From an uncultured Deferribacteraceae bacterium (GTDB lineage Bacteria; Chrysiogenota; Deferribacteres; CAMZNJ01): DNA of 18,465 nt. The DNA lies in NCBI GenBank assembly GCA_947313855.1, contig CAMZNS010000049.1:1-18465 (forward strand), in the 5' to 3' direction. The notes under the pieces were generated by a model that worked only from the letters and a program-made list of their open reading frames with translations, made no database searches and was not told the origin of the DNA. Numbering within the stretch: position 1 is the stretch's first letter; each line of letters opens with the position of its first letter. Positions 1-6,939 of this stretch are shown in pieces. The position numbers and the translations under genes are program-made.

Positions 1-38
1 CGTGAAACGTGTGACCCCGTGACCGACAACAAACAAGG

Positions 39-713
39 CTACGACGAAGCGATGAAGATGTCCAACTTCTGGCACAAATCCTCGTAATCTGAATAGGTGT
101 CAAAAACGCGGACAGTGTCACCGTTGCGGTCGGTGTAGCACAGTGTGGGGTAAAGACCAACACCCATACTACGCTTCACCTGCACACCTCGATTGAAATC
201 GTTCAGTGAATTGTCGGAGTTGTGGTACGACACGAATAGATCGAAATCCAACGTATTGCGTGCATCGGCGTTCGCCGACATGAAGCGTTTGAATATTTCA
301 AGGTTGTCGTTTGGGTTGAGTGCAACAAGTGAGTGGTAAAAGAAGCAGTTGCTAACGTGCTGTGAGTAAGCGTACTCTAGCTGTGGTGCTTGATGCTTGA
401 CGCTGTAAATGCTTCGCCCTGCCCATTGACTGGAGAGGAGCGGGTTTTTCTCACGGATAAACGTTTTGTAAACCTCGGGCACAGTGGCACACGTGCGATT
501 GTAGAGTGATGCTTCGAGTTTGTCCACAACGGGGAAAACATTGCTGGCAACGCCATCGAGGGAGTCGTACAGCTCCCCATGGTGCATCTCAAAATTAATG
601 CGATCCTTGTAGGCGTCTATCCCTTTGATAATATTGCTGTAGGTGGCGTTGGAGTAACCGCAGTGGGTATCGTGGAAGTAGTGAAGGGTTGGCAATTGGC
701 TGGCTTGACTCAT
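39..713 (-). CDS. DsbA-family thioredoxin-fold protein with CGYS (monothiol) active site
   Basis: A 224-residue protein that looks like a cytosolic DsbA/FrnE-type oxidoreductase. The N-terminal strand is followed by HDTHCGYS (C18, S21), where DsbA relatives have CxxC. Near the C-terminus GLYPT (P189) fits the cis-proline loop, and an alpha-helical insertion lies between, as in the DsbA fold. There is no signal peptide or membrane segment. The second active-site cysteine is replaced by serine, so a classical dithiol oxidase cycle is not possible. A glutathione-linked monothiol or isomerase/transferase-like role is inference. The ATG start at 713 has AGGAGA at 722-727, eight bases away. It lies 46 bp downstream of the minus-strand membrane protein gene and is probably co-transcribed. 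The family call rests on motifs only; exact function unknown. Confidence 0.6.
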   Translation of the reverse strand: MSQASQLPTLHYFHDTHCGYSNATYSNIIKGIDAYKDRINFEMHHGELYDSLDGVASNVFPVVDKLEASLYNRTCATVPEVYKTFIREKNPLLSSQWAGRSIYSVKHQAPQLEYAYSQHVSNCFFYHSLVALNPNDNLEIFKRFMSANADARNTLDFDLFVSYHNSDNSLNDFNRGVQVKRSMGVGLYPTLCYTDRNGDTVRVFDTYSDYEDLCQKLDIFIASS

Positions 714-759
714 AACGTTGGTCTCCTATTTATGAGCTCGCAGGGGCTAGGCAGTGTGG

Positions 760-1425
760 CTACTTAGCATTGATAAGCTCGCGATAGATGCTGTATGTAT
801 TGTTGTTGTAGGTGTACGTTTCTGTCTCGAGTATGACGGTTCGCAAACTGTCGTTGAAAAAGGACTCAAGTGAGTACTTAAACTGAGGCGAATCGCACTC
901 TAGTTGGATTAATTTTGTTCTGTAATTGGTGTTGTCGATGCGTGTTGTCTGATCCGACACAACCTCTCGACGACACAAACTATTATCGATGGAGACGTTG
1001 ATAACATTGATAACAGTGCCAATCTCCATGTTGGCGGGGTACTGGGCGAGGAGACCTAGGGGCATAATCTCTTTGTCGTTGTAGAATGCGTATCGGTTGG
1101 AGCTTGGTATGTAGTATCCGCAGAGGTAGCGGTTGTTGTTGTCGATGGAGATAAGGCGACGAGTGTTGTGCAGGGTTTCACCCTCGAAGCTTTGCAGGGA
1201 GATGAACTCCTGAACACACTGAACACCGTAACGATTGGTAATGTAGTCGCCGTAGCTAATGGACAGTATGTTTTCGGAGATAATTTCATTGTTGTAGGTG
1301 AATTTTTCGTAGTAGGAGTAGTGTTTGGAAAGGTCGTAGGAGTCGTTCCTCATTTGGGTGTAAAGGAATGTCGATGCCAATGCGATGATAGCGAAGACAA
1401 TAGTTAAGATGGTAAGTTTATTCAT
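760..1425 (-). CDS. Membrane-anchored protein of unknown function
   Basis: A 221-residue protein I do not recognise. Residues 4-22 form one hydrophobic segment (ILTIVFAIIALASTFLY), consistent with an uncleaved signal anchor or N-terminal membrane helix. The rest is polar, rich in Tyr, Asn and Ser, and probably outside the membrane. It has four cysteines at about 70, 102, 151 and 177, enough for two disulfides. An upstream in-frame TTG at 1443 would add six residues, but the membrane segment begins properly from ATG 1425. Neither start has a well-spaced Shine-Dalgarno; a GGAG lies about 12 bases before the ATG. It is the first gene of a two-gene minus-strand unit with the DsbA-like gene. Whether it is a redox partner is speculation. 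Confidence 0.6.
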   Translation of the reverse strand: MNKLTILTIVFAIIALASTFLYTQMRNDSYDLSKHYSYYEKFTYNNEIISENILSISYGDYITNRYGVQCVQEFISLQSFEGETLHNTRRLISIDNNNRYLCGYYIPSSNRYAFYNDKEIMPLGLLAQYPANMEIGTVINVINVSIDNSLCRREVVSDQTTRIDNTNYRTKLIQLECDSPQFKYSLESFFNDSLRTVILETETYTYNNNTYSIYRELINAK

Positions 1426-1462
1426 GAGGGGTGTCGACTCCAATGGTTGTGGTTTTAAAGTG

Positions 1463-1477
1463 TATCTTTAAAAGATA
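1463..1477. promoter_or_regulatory. 15-bp palindrome upstream of the minus-strand pair
   Basis: TATCTTT, one central base, AAAGATA: perfect 7-bp arms. It lies about 38 bp upstream of the ATG at 1425, inside an AT-rich stretch. This is where an operator or promoter-overlapping binding site for the minus-strand genes would sit. No convincing -35/-10 pair is visible for that strand. Function is inference. Confidence 0.3.
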
Positions 1478-1629
1478 TTTCCAACTAGTTACTAATATAA
1501 CATAAAAAACAGGAAAAAACATTCATTTTTTCACGATATGGAGGGGGGCACCTAGGCGGGTAGCTTGCGGGGGCGTGGTTAGCTTGTGCGGTGCGGTCGG
1601 AAATAACTTGCATTTTTCGAAATTTTTGC

Positions 1630-1658
1630 TTGACTAACCCCGAATTACTTGCTATTAT
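1630..1658 (+). promoter_or_regulatory. Sigma70-type promoter for tRNA-Asn
   Basis: TTGACT at 1630-1635, a 17-base spacer, and TATTAT at 1653-1658. Transcription would start near 1665, about 73 bases before the tRNA 5' end. This is a close match to the consensus with ideal spacing, and the tRNA is the only gene in position. Confidence 0.75.
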
Positions 1659-1737
1659 CTGCCTTGGTACTTTTAGAAAGGCGATTAGCAAATATTGCTC
1701 TCGCATGCAAATTAATCTGTACCGTTTGTAAATTTGT

Positions 1738-1810
1738 TCCCCGGTAGCTCAATTGGCAGAGTAGGTGACTGTTAATCACTTGGTTGGCGGTTCAAGTCCG
1801 TCTCGGGGAG
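1738..1810 (+). tRNA. tRNA-Asn (anticodon GTT)
   Basis: Full cloverleaf of 73 bases. The acceptor TCCCCGG pairs with TCGGGGA, with G as discriminator base. The D-stem is GCTC/GAGT. The anticodon stem GGTGA/TCACT encloses loop CTGTTAA (anticodon GTT). The T-stem GGCGG/CCGTC encloses TTCAAGT. CCA is not encoded; the 3' end runs into a short T-rich stretch (GCTTTTTCTCT) that may help termination. It has its own promoter and stands alone. Confidence 0.95.
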
Positions 1811-1823
1811 CTTTTTCTCTCAA

Positions 1824-2100
1824 GTCGCCACGTTGCCACGCATTAGAGTGTCGCCAAGTTGCCACGCATTAGAGTGTCGCCAAGTTGCCACGCATTAGAG
1901 TGTCGCCAAGTTGCCACGCATTAGGGTGTCGCCAAGTTGCCACGCCGAAGCAGGTTGCCACGCATTAGAGTGTCGCCACGTTGCCACGCCGAAGCAGGTT
2001 GCCACGCATTAGAGTGTCGCCACGTTGCCACGCCGAAGCAGGTTGCCACGTATTAGAGTGTCGCCACGTTGCCACGTATTAGAGTGTCGCCAAGTTGCAA
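1824..2100. repeat. Tandem array of 26-bp and 44-bp units
   Basis: Eight full units and a partial ninth. Four 26-bp units start at 1824, 1850, 1876 and 1902. Three 44-bp units start at 1928, 1972 and 2016. One 26-bp unit starts at 2060, and a truncated unit at 2086. Each begins GTCGCCA(A/C)GTTGCCACG and ends ATTAGAGT (AGGGT in the fourth). The 44-bp form contains an inserted 18-bp block with CCGAAGCAG and a second GTTGCCACG. Neither length is divisible by three and there is no spacer sequence, so it is neither coding nor CRISPR. The rest of the 1811-2320 gap holds only an A/C-rich stretch and the promoter of the next gene. Confidence 0.9.
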
Positions 2101-2207
2101 AAGTCACCAAGTCACCACGCCACAACACAACAACACTCCCCCCTCTTCACACCACACAATCCCCCGCACACCAACACAAGCCCACAGACACAGAAATTTA
2201 TTCCTTA

Positions 2208-2237
2208 TTGACTAACACGCCAACATTCGTGTATCAT
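2208..2237 (+). promoter_or_regulatory. Promoter of the PheA-like gene
   Basis: TTGACT at 2208-2213, an 18-base spacer, and TATCAT at 2232-2237. The implied leader is about 75 bases and includes a 6-bp TAACAA microrepeat (about 2284-2300) just before the ribosome binding site AGGTGA (2305-2310). It would drive the PheA-like gene and possibly aroA-cmk-ispH-rpsA. Confidence 0.6.
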
Positions 2238-2320
2238 GCTAGGTAATATACGCCGTCTGAGTATTTGGCGATGTAAATAGATAGTAACAATAACAATAAC
2301 AGTCAGGTGAGAAAACTAAC

Positions 2321-3322
2321 ATGTCCATGGATTTAAAAGTATTGCAAAACGATATTAACAAAATAAACGTAGACCTATTGGAAAAACTAGACAAGCGTTC
2401 GGCACTTATCAAAAAATTCAACGCCGACAACGCTCGCCAACAACGCAACAATAGACTAAACAAAAAAGATGAAAACGACAACAACAGCAACGACAACAAC
2501 GACGGCAATTCACAAAAAACAACGCCAAACACAAAACAACACACCAGTGTGCCCGTTGTCTTCGACGCAACACTCACCTCAGCTGTGGAAAAATACTCAG
2601 GCTCATACACGGCAGCACAGATGAAAACCATCGTCGATGCCATCGACAAAGCTACGGAAACACTCATAAACAAAGGCGTTGTCGTGGGCTTCCTAAACAA
2701 ACACAAGGATAACCACAAATCCATATCACAAAAAGCATTCAATTACACCGTTGAAGCAGACTTCTCCCAAGATAGTGACGAACTCATGGACAAATTGGAA
2801 AACGGCGACATCGATTACGCCGTAATGCCAACAGTCTCTAGCGGTGCCTACTACCACGCAACCGTTGTAGAATACCTTGTCGAACCACACTTCACCATAC
2901 TCAAAGAGGTCAACATCTACGACAGAAATGCAGGACACAGCGGGTTTTTAGTTCTCGGATCACGACCAGCAGACGCACAACAAACACTGATCACCTCCGA
3001 TGGCAAAAAATCGCAAGGCAACAACAGACGCAGAGGACAGCGTGGACGTGGTCGTAACGGTGGAACCATCAGCCCCACAGCTCCAAACCCATACAAAAGT
3101 CTTATTCTGGCGTTTACCATTGTCGCACCACAAACCATTGAACGGACAATAGCACTCCTAGAAGGTGCCGGTATTACCATGGAGGAGCTCCACTCCATAA
3201 ACCTCTCGTCTGGAAACTACTTCTACATAAAATGCAAACCGAGTCGGGAAGTGACAAATATTAGCTTTGTGGAAAACAACCTAAGAGCGATTACAACGTC
3301 GCTACATATTTACGCGATTTAG
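2321..3322 (+). CDS. pheA: Degenerate chorismate mutase / prephenate dehydratase-like (P-protein) with ACT-like tail
   Basis: 333 residues in the order of a bifunctional P-protein. Residues 5-33 match the first helix of AroQ chorismate mutase and keep the Arg equivalent to E. coli R28 (R26), but the R11 equivalent is Gln (Q9). A 45-residue Asn/Asp/Lys-rich insertion follows. Residues 76-117 resemble the last mutase helices, with the Arg-Glu pair missing. Residues 121-215 resemble prephenate dehydratase but are about half the usual length. PIENS reads PTVSS (170-174) and the catalytic Thr-Arg-Phe reads Ser-Gly-Phe (207-209). An Arg/Gly-rich linker (about 227-248) leads to an ACT-like end (258-333) without ESRP. 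The frame is intact, the ribosome binding site good, and the position before aroA typical. It is likely catalytically crippled or repurposed; the homology is confident only at the architectural level. Confidence 0.65.
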   Translation: MSMDLKVLQNDINKINVDLLEKLDKRSALIKKFNADNARQQRNNRLNKKDENDNNSNDNNDGNSQKTTPNTKQHTSVPVVFDATLTSAVEKYSGSYTAAQMKTIVDAIDKATETLINKGVVVGFLNKHKDNHKSISQKAFNYTVEADFSQDSDELMDKLENGDIDYAVMPTVSSGAYYHATVVEYLVEPHFTILKEVNIYDRNAGHSGFLVLGSRPADAQQTLITSDGKKSQGNNRRRGQRGRGRNGGTISPTAPNPYKSLILAFTIVAPQTIERTIALLEGAGITMEELHSINLSSGNYFYIKCKPSREVTNISFVENNLRAITTSLHIYAI

Positions 3323-3733
3323 CTGACGGGTGCTGACGGGTGTTGGCAGGTGTTGACGGGTGTTGACGGGTGTTGGCAGGTGTTGACGGGTGTTGACGGG
3401 TGTTGACGGGTGTTGGCGAGTGTTGGCAGGTGTTGGCGGGTGCTGGCGGGTGTTGACGGGTGCTGGCGGGGGTTGGCGGGGGTGGGGAGGGGTGGCGGGG
3501 GGGTGGGGGGTGTGGTCGGATGTTGGTGTGTGTGCGTAGGTGTGGTCTGGTGCTGACGGGTGTTGACGGGTGTTGGCAGGTGTTGACGGGTGTTGACGGG
3601 TGTTGGCAGGTGTTGACGGGTGTTGACGGGTGTTGACGGGTGTTGGCGAGTGTTGGCAGGTGCTGACGGGTGCTGACGGGTGCTGACGGGTGCTGCAGGT
3701 GTTGGCAGGTGCTGGCGAGTGTTGGCGAGTGTT
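3323..3733. repeat. 10-bp minisatellite between pheA-like gene and aroA
   Basis: About 33 decamers of the form GTG(T/C)TG(A/G)C(G/A)(G/A), beginning directly at the stop codon of the PheA-like gene. One block spans 3330-3479 and another 3550-3733. Between them is a G-rich and then diverged stretch. The 90 bases at 3340-3429 recur exactly at 3570-3659, so there is also a higher-order duplication. This fills nearly the whole 433-bp gap before aroA, and no gene is seen in it. Its reverse strand is open in all frames only because the decamer lacks stops in that direction. Confidence 0.95.
3478..3510 (+). other. G-quadruplex-prone tract
   Basis: Runs of 5, 4, 4, 7 and 6 guanines at 3478-3482, 3484-3487, 3489-3492, 3497-3503 and 3505-3510, separated by loops of 1 to 4 bases. 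They lie on the coding strand, so the tract would also be in a read-through mRNA between the PheA-like gene and aroA. It sits in the centre of the decamer array. Folding is predicted from the run pattern only. Confidence 0.65.
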
Positions 3734-3755
3734 ATGTTTTTTTGGGGTGTTTTAG

Positions 3756-5375
3756 GTGTTGGGATTTCAGGCTGGGAGCAAGCGTACACAATCTTTACGC
3801 GGCATTATTATGCCCGCACCCGACAAATCCATAACCCATCGTGCCCTTATTATTTCTAGCATGAGTGTTGGCTCCTCCTTCATTGTCAACCCCCTTGTAT
3901 CCAAGGACACGACCGCCACCATGAATGCCCTTCGTGCCCTTGGTGTGCAGATTAGCCAAAACCAAATGGGTACGACTGTTGTGTCGTCTGGGTATCAGCA
4001 TTTCACTGAGCCCCGTGGCGTTGTTGACTGTTGCAACTCCGGCACCACGGCACGACTTCTTGCTGGTGTTTTGGCACCGAGTGCGTTCACTACGGTGTTG
4101 ACTGGTGATGATTCCCTACGTGGCAGACCGATGGGTCGTGTTGTTACCCCTTTACGTGCACTAGGTGCGAATATTTTCGGCAGGACTGATGCCACTCTCC
4201 TGCCCATGTGTATTGCTCCCCATCCTGTTCACGCCCCACACGCACACCACACCCCACACGCACGCACCCCACACGCACACCACACCCCACACGCACATGT
4301 TTCCGGTGCGACCACTATTTTACGTGGTGAAGTTCCGTCGGCTCAGGTTAAGTCGGCGATTCTGCTGGCGGGTATTCAGCTTGAAGGTAAGACGGTTTAC
4401 GAGGAGCCTGTGGGGCATGGTAGTCGCGATCATACTGAGCGTATGCTCCCCATTTACGGTGCTGACGTTGCCATTTTGAGTGCTGGTTCGTCTGGCGGTG
4501 CTGGTTCGTCTGGCGGTGCTGGTTCGGCTAATGGTGCTGGTTCGTCTGGCGGTGCTGGTTCGGCTAATGGTGCTGGTTCGTCTGGCGGTGCTGGTTCGTC
4601 TGGCGGTGCTGGTTCGTCTGGTACTGGTGCTGGTGCTGGTGCTAGTGCTAGTGCTGGTGCTGACTTGCGTGTCATTACTGTTTCCGGCGGCACCCCCCTT
4701 GTTGGCACCGGCGTCCATATCCCTGGGGACATATCGTCGGCGTCGTTTTTTATCGGTGCAGTATTTTTGTGGCCAGGGTCTTCTATCAAGGTTCAGGGTG
4801 TTGGTTTGAATCCTACGCGTATCGGTTTTCTTGATGTTTTGGTTCGTATGGGTGCGGATTTGAGTTATGAGATTGTTGGCGACTCCCTTGAGCCGTCTGG
4901 TTTTATCGATGTTGAGCATTGTGAGCTTTCGGGTGTGGATGTTTCCCCATTGGAGGTTGCTTCCATGGTGGATGAGATACCCCTTTTGATGATGCTTTCT
5001 GTTGTTGCGAGTTCTCCGATAACCATTCGCGGTATTGGTGAGTTACGTCTCAAGGAGAGCGATCGTATTAAGGCGATGACGTCTAATTTGGCAAAGGTTG
5101 GTGTTGAGTCGGAGTTTTTCTACGAGGTTGCTGATTCGTCTGGTTCGGTATGTGAGTCCGTTGTTCTGCATCCCCGTCGCTCTGGTGGTGATTCTGTGGA
5201 TCTACCCTCTTCGACCACCATCGTTCTTGAGTCTTACCATGATCACCGCATCGCCATGGTGAATATTCTTCTTGCGAAATACTTTCACAACAACATTGCT
5301 GTGGACGATATCACCCCCTTGGATGTTTCGTTCCCCGGTTTTTTGCAGAAGCTTTCGACGCTAGAGTGTTCATGA
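3756..5375 (+). CDS. aroA: 3-phosphoshikimate 1-carboxyvinyltransferase (EPSP synthase) with two low-complexity insertions
   Basis: Transfers enolpyruvate from PEP to shikimate-3-phosphate, the sixth shikimate-pathway step, in the cytoplasm. Family marks: PAPDKSITHRA (K24), NSGTTARLL, GRPMGR, PSAQVKS, RDHTERM, LRLKESDR near residue 430, and YHDHRIAM near 495. The protein has 539 residues against about 430 normally. The excess is a His/Pro/Ala tract (159-181) and a Gly/Ser/Ala tract (244-302), both in loops between conserved motifs and both encoded by tandem repeats, so the core should still fold. Start GTG 3756 follows GGGGTG (3744-3749); the frame is closed by a stop just upstream (3753-3755), so only this GTG or TTG 3759 can serve. 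The coding strand is G/T-rich, unlike the A/C-rich gene before it. cmk follows after 40 bp. Confidence 0.93.
   Translation: MLGFQAGSKRTQSLRGIIMPAPDKSITHRALIISSMSVGSSFIVNPLVSKDTTATMNALRALGVQISQNQMGTTVVSSGYQHFTEPRGVVDCCNSGTTARLLAGVLAPSAFTTVLTGDDSLRGRPMGRVVTPLRALGANIFGRTDATLLPMCIAPHPVHAPHAHHTPHARTPHAHHTPHAHVSGATTILRGEVPSAQVKSAILLAGIQLEGKTVYEEPVGHGSRDHTERMLPIYGADVAILSAGSSGGAGSSGGAGSANGAGSSGGAGSANGAGSSGGAGSSGGAGSSGTGAGAGASASAGADLRVITVSGGTPLVGTGVHIPGDISSASFFIGAVFLWPGSSIKVQGVGLNPTRIGFLDVLVRMGADLSYEIVGDSLEPSGFIDVEHCELSGVDVSPLEVASMVDEIPLLMMLSVVASSPITIRGIGELRLKESDRIKAMTSNLAKVGVESEFFYEVADSSGSVCESVVLHPRRSGGDSVDLPSSTTIVLESYHDHRIAMVNILLAKYFHNNIAVDDITPLDVSFPGFLQKLSTLECS
4230..4298. repeat. In-frame CACACCCCACACGCA-type repeat inside aroA
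   Basis: Four imperfect copies of an ACCCCACACGCA core in about 69 bp, encoding His/Ala/Pro/Thr residues 159-181 of AroA. They fall between the conserved TLLPMCI and SGATTILRGE regions, in a loop. The strand composition is C/A-rich, opposite to the surrounding G/T-rich gene, which suggests a recent insertion or expansion. Confidence 0.9.
4485..4661. repeat. In-frame 18-bp repeat inside aroA (GSSGGA)n
   Basis: Seven hexapeptide units (five GSSGGA, two GSANGA) at 4485-4610 are followed by a degenerate Gly/Ala/Ser tail to 4661. Unit length is 18 bp, so copy-number change keeps the frame. It lies in AroA between RDHTERM-LPIYGADV and the next conserved strand (LRVITVSGG). Confidence 0.95.
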
Positions 5376-5415
5376 AGTTACAAAACAGTAGAGTAGGTAC
5401 AACTAGGAGGACAGG

Positions 5416-6087
5416 ATGGTAGTGGCAGTTGATGGACCTGTTGGCAGTGGTAAAAGTAGCATATGCAAACTTGTTGCAAAAGAGCTTGGTTTTGTGTATT
5501 TAGATTCGGGTGCGATGTATCGGGCTTCGGCGTACATTTTACAGCATCTCAATCTACATATCGACAACCTTTCGAGTGCTCTAGAAAAAACAGTGTTTAC
5601 ATTTTCGGATAACGGTGGTAGACTTAGTGTGTTTATTGATGGCAAGCGGGTGGATGTTACGAATCGTATTCGTACCCCCGAAATATCCGAGATAACATCG
5701 TCATTAGTAGCGAAAAACAGTGCCGTACGGGAGATTCTTGTTGCCAAACAACAGGAGGTCGCACGCATGAGCGAAACAGAAGGGGTGTCCCTCATCGCCG
5801 ATGGGCGAGACATGGGCACAAAAGTCTTCCCCGACGCTCAATGCAAGATCTACCTTGATGCATCACCTGAAGTTCGTGCTCAACGCCGACTCAAAGACTA
5901 TCAGCGTCAAGGACTGAACATAACCTTCGAACAGGTGCTGACAGATCTTGTATCCCGAGACCATGGTGACACTACTCGCGTAGATTCACCACTCGTGGTT
6001 GCTAACGGAGCTGTGGTTCTTGACACATCAGATATGACGCTAGAGGAGTCGATCCAAACAATGGTCGACATTATCACCTCTAAATAG
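5416..6087 (+). CDS. cmk: Cytidylate kinase
   Basis: Phosphorylates CMP and dCMP to the diphosphates with ATP in the cytoplasm. 223 residues, normal for the family. Evidence: P-loop GPVGSGKSS (7-15), DSGAMYRA near 31, NMP-binding stretch with TPEISEITS, DGRDMGTKVFPDA near 130, lid-region RAQRR and a SRDHGDTTR motif. Start ATG 5416 has AGGAGG (5405-5410) five bases upstream. Gap to aroA is 40 bp and to ispH 15 bp, so it is almost certainly in the same transcription unit. Composition drifts from G/T-rich at the start to A/C-rich at the end. Confidence 0.96.
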   Translation: MVVAVDGPVGSGKSSICKLVAKELGFVYLDSGAMYRASAYILQHLNLHIDNLSSALEKTVFTFSDNGGRLSVFIDGKRVDVTNRIRTPEISEITSSLVAKNSAVREILVAKQQEVARMSETEGVSLIADGRDMGTKVFPDAQCKIYLDASPEVRAQRRLKDYQRQGLNITFEQVLTDLVSRDHGDTTRVDSPLVVANGAVVLDTSDMTLEESIQTMVDIITSK

Positions 6088-6102
6088 GCTTGGTTTAGTA
6101 GT

Positions 6103-6936
6103 ATGAAAATTGTAATGGCAGAACACGCTGGGTTTTGTTTCGGAGTACAAGGTGCTGTCGAAAAAGTCTTCAACCACAGCAAAAAAGGTGAAAAGCTTAC
6201 CGTCTTAGGACAGCTAATTCACAATCGACACGTAAGTCGTGATCTCGCCAACGCCGGTGTGGGCACCATATCCAACACACACGAAGCAACTATCGACGAA
6301 ACCGTTGTTATCCGTACCCATGGTGCCACAAAAGAAACATACAACGAACTAAACAACAGAAATATTAATACTATCGACGCAACCTGCCCCTACGTTACCA
6401 AAGTGCAAGTTGTTGCCAAAAAATTTGACCAAGACGGTTTTAATGTAGTACTATTCGGCGAACGAGGACACCCCGAAGTTACAAGCATCGTTTCATACCT
6501 AGGGAATACACACTACGTTGTCGAAACTGTGGAAGAGGCAAAAGAACTCCCACACATGGAACGATACGCACTTGTATCACAAACAACACAAAGCAAGGTA
6601 ATGTTCCCCGAAGTCGCCGACGTTGTTCGTAACAAATGTAACCACTTTACCCTCAGCAATACCATTTGCAACGCCACCGAATTACGACAAAATAGTGCCG
6701 TTGAACTTGCCAAAGAAGCCGATACCATGGTTGTTATCGGTGGGCGAAACAGCGGGAATACACAACGATTAGTAAAAACCTGTGAAAAATACTGCAACCG
6801 CGTTTTTCACATAGAATCTGTTGAAGATTTGACCAAAGATTTATTTATAAGCAGTGAGTTTACGGGAGTGACTGCGGGAGCATCAACCCCGGACTATATA
6901 ATTAGTGAGGTGATGACCTTTTTAGAAGGTATGTGA
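6103..6936 (+). CDS. ispH: 4-hydroxy-3-methylbut-2-enyl diphosphate reductase
   Basis: Last enzyme of the MEP isoprenoid pathway. It reduces HMBPP to IPP and DMAPP with a [4Fe-4S] cluster. 277 residues. The three cluster cysteines are C12 (GFCFGV), C95 (TCPYVTKV) and C189 (TICNATELRQ). Substrate residues include H40, H73 (RTHGAT), H123 and E125 (GHPEV), T161/162 and S217/N219 (NSGNTQRL). The ribosome binding site is weak; translation may be coupled to cmk, whose stop is 15 bp away. rpsA begins three bases after this stop. The MEP pathway is therefore expected in the organism. Confidence 0.96.
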   Translation: MKIVMAEHAGFCFGVQGAVEKVFNHSKKGEKLTVLGQLIHNRHVSRDLANAGVGTISNTHEATIDETVVIRTHGATKETYNELNNRNINTIDATCPYVTKVQVVAKKFDQDGFNVVLFGERGHPEVTSIVSYLGNTHYVVETVEEAKELPHMERYALVSQTTQSKVMFPEVADVVRNKCNHFTLSNTICNATELRQNSAVELAKEADTMVVIGGRNSGNTQRLVKTCEKYCNRVFHIESVEDLTKDLFISSEFTGVTAGASTPDYIISEVMTFLEGM

Positions 6937-6939
6937 ACT

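Noticed and set aside
1485-1706. 73-residue minus-strand frame upstream of tRNA-Asn
   Set aside because: Covers the tRNA promoter and AT-rich leader, no ribosome binding site, no recognisable features.
1824-2100. Possible CRISPR array
   Set aside because: Units are directly contiguous with no unique spacers and unit lengths vary; no cas genes nearby.
2025-2246. 73-residue plus-strand frame after the repeats
   Set aside because: Starts inside the 26/44-bp array, low-complexity, crosses the next promoter, no ribosome binding site.
3319-3789. 156-residue minus-strand frame rich in Pro, Thr, Gln and His over the decamer array
   Set aside because: The reverse decamer has no stop in any frame, so openness is trivial. 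It overlaps the aroA start and has no ribosome binding site or domain.
4320-4919. 199-residue Ser/Thr/Arg-rich minus-strand frame within aroA
   Set aside because: Antisense translation of the 18-bp repeat and flanks; codon constraint belongs to aroA.
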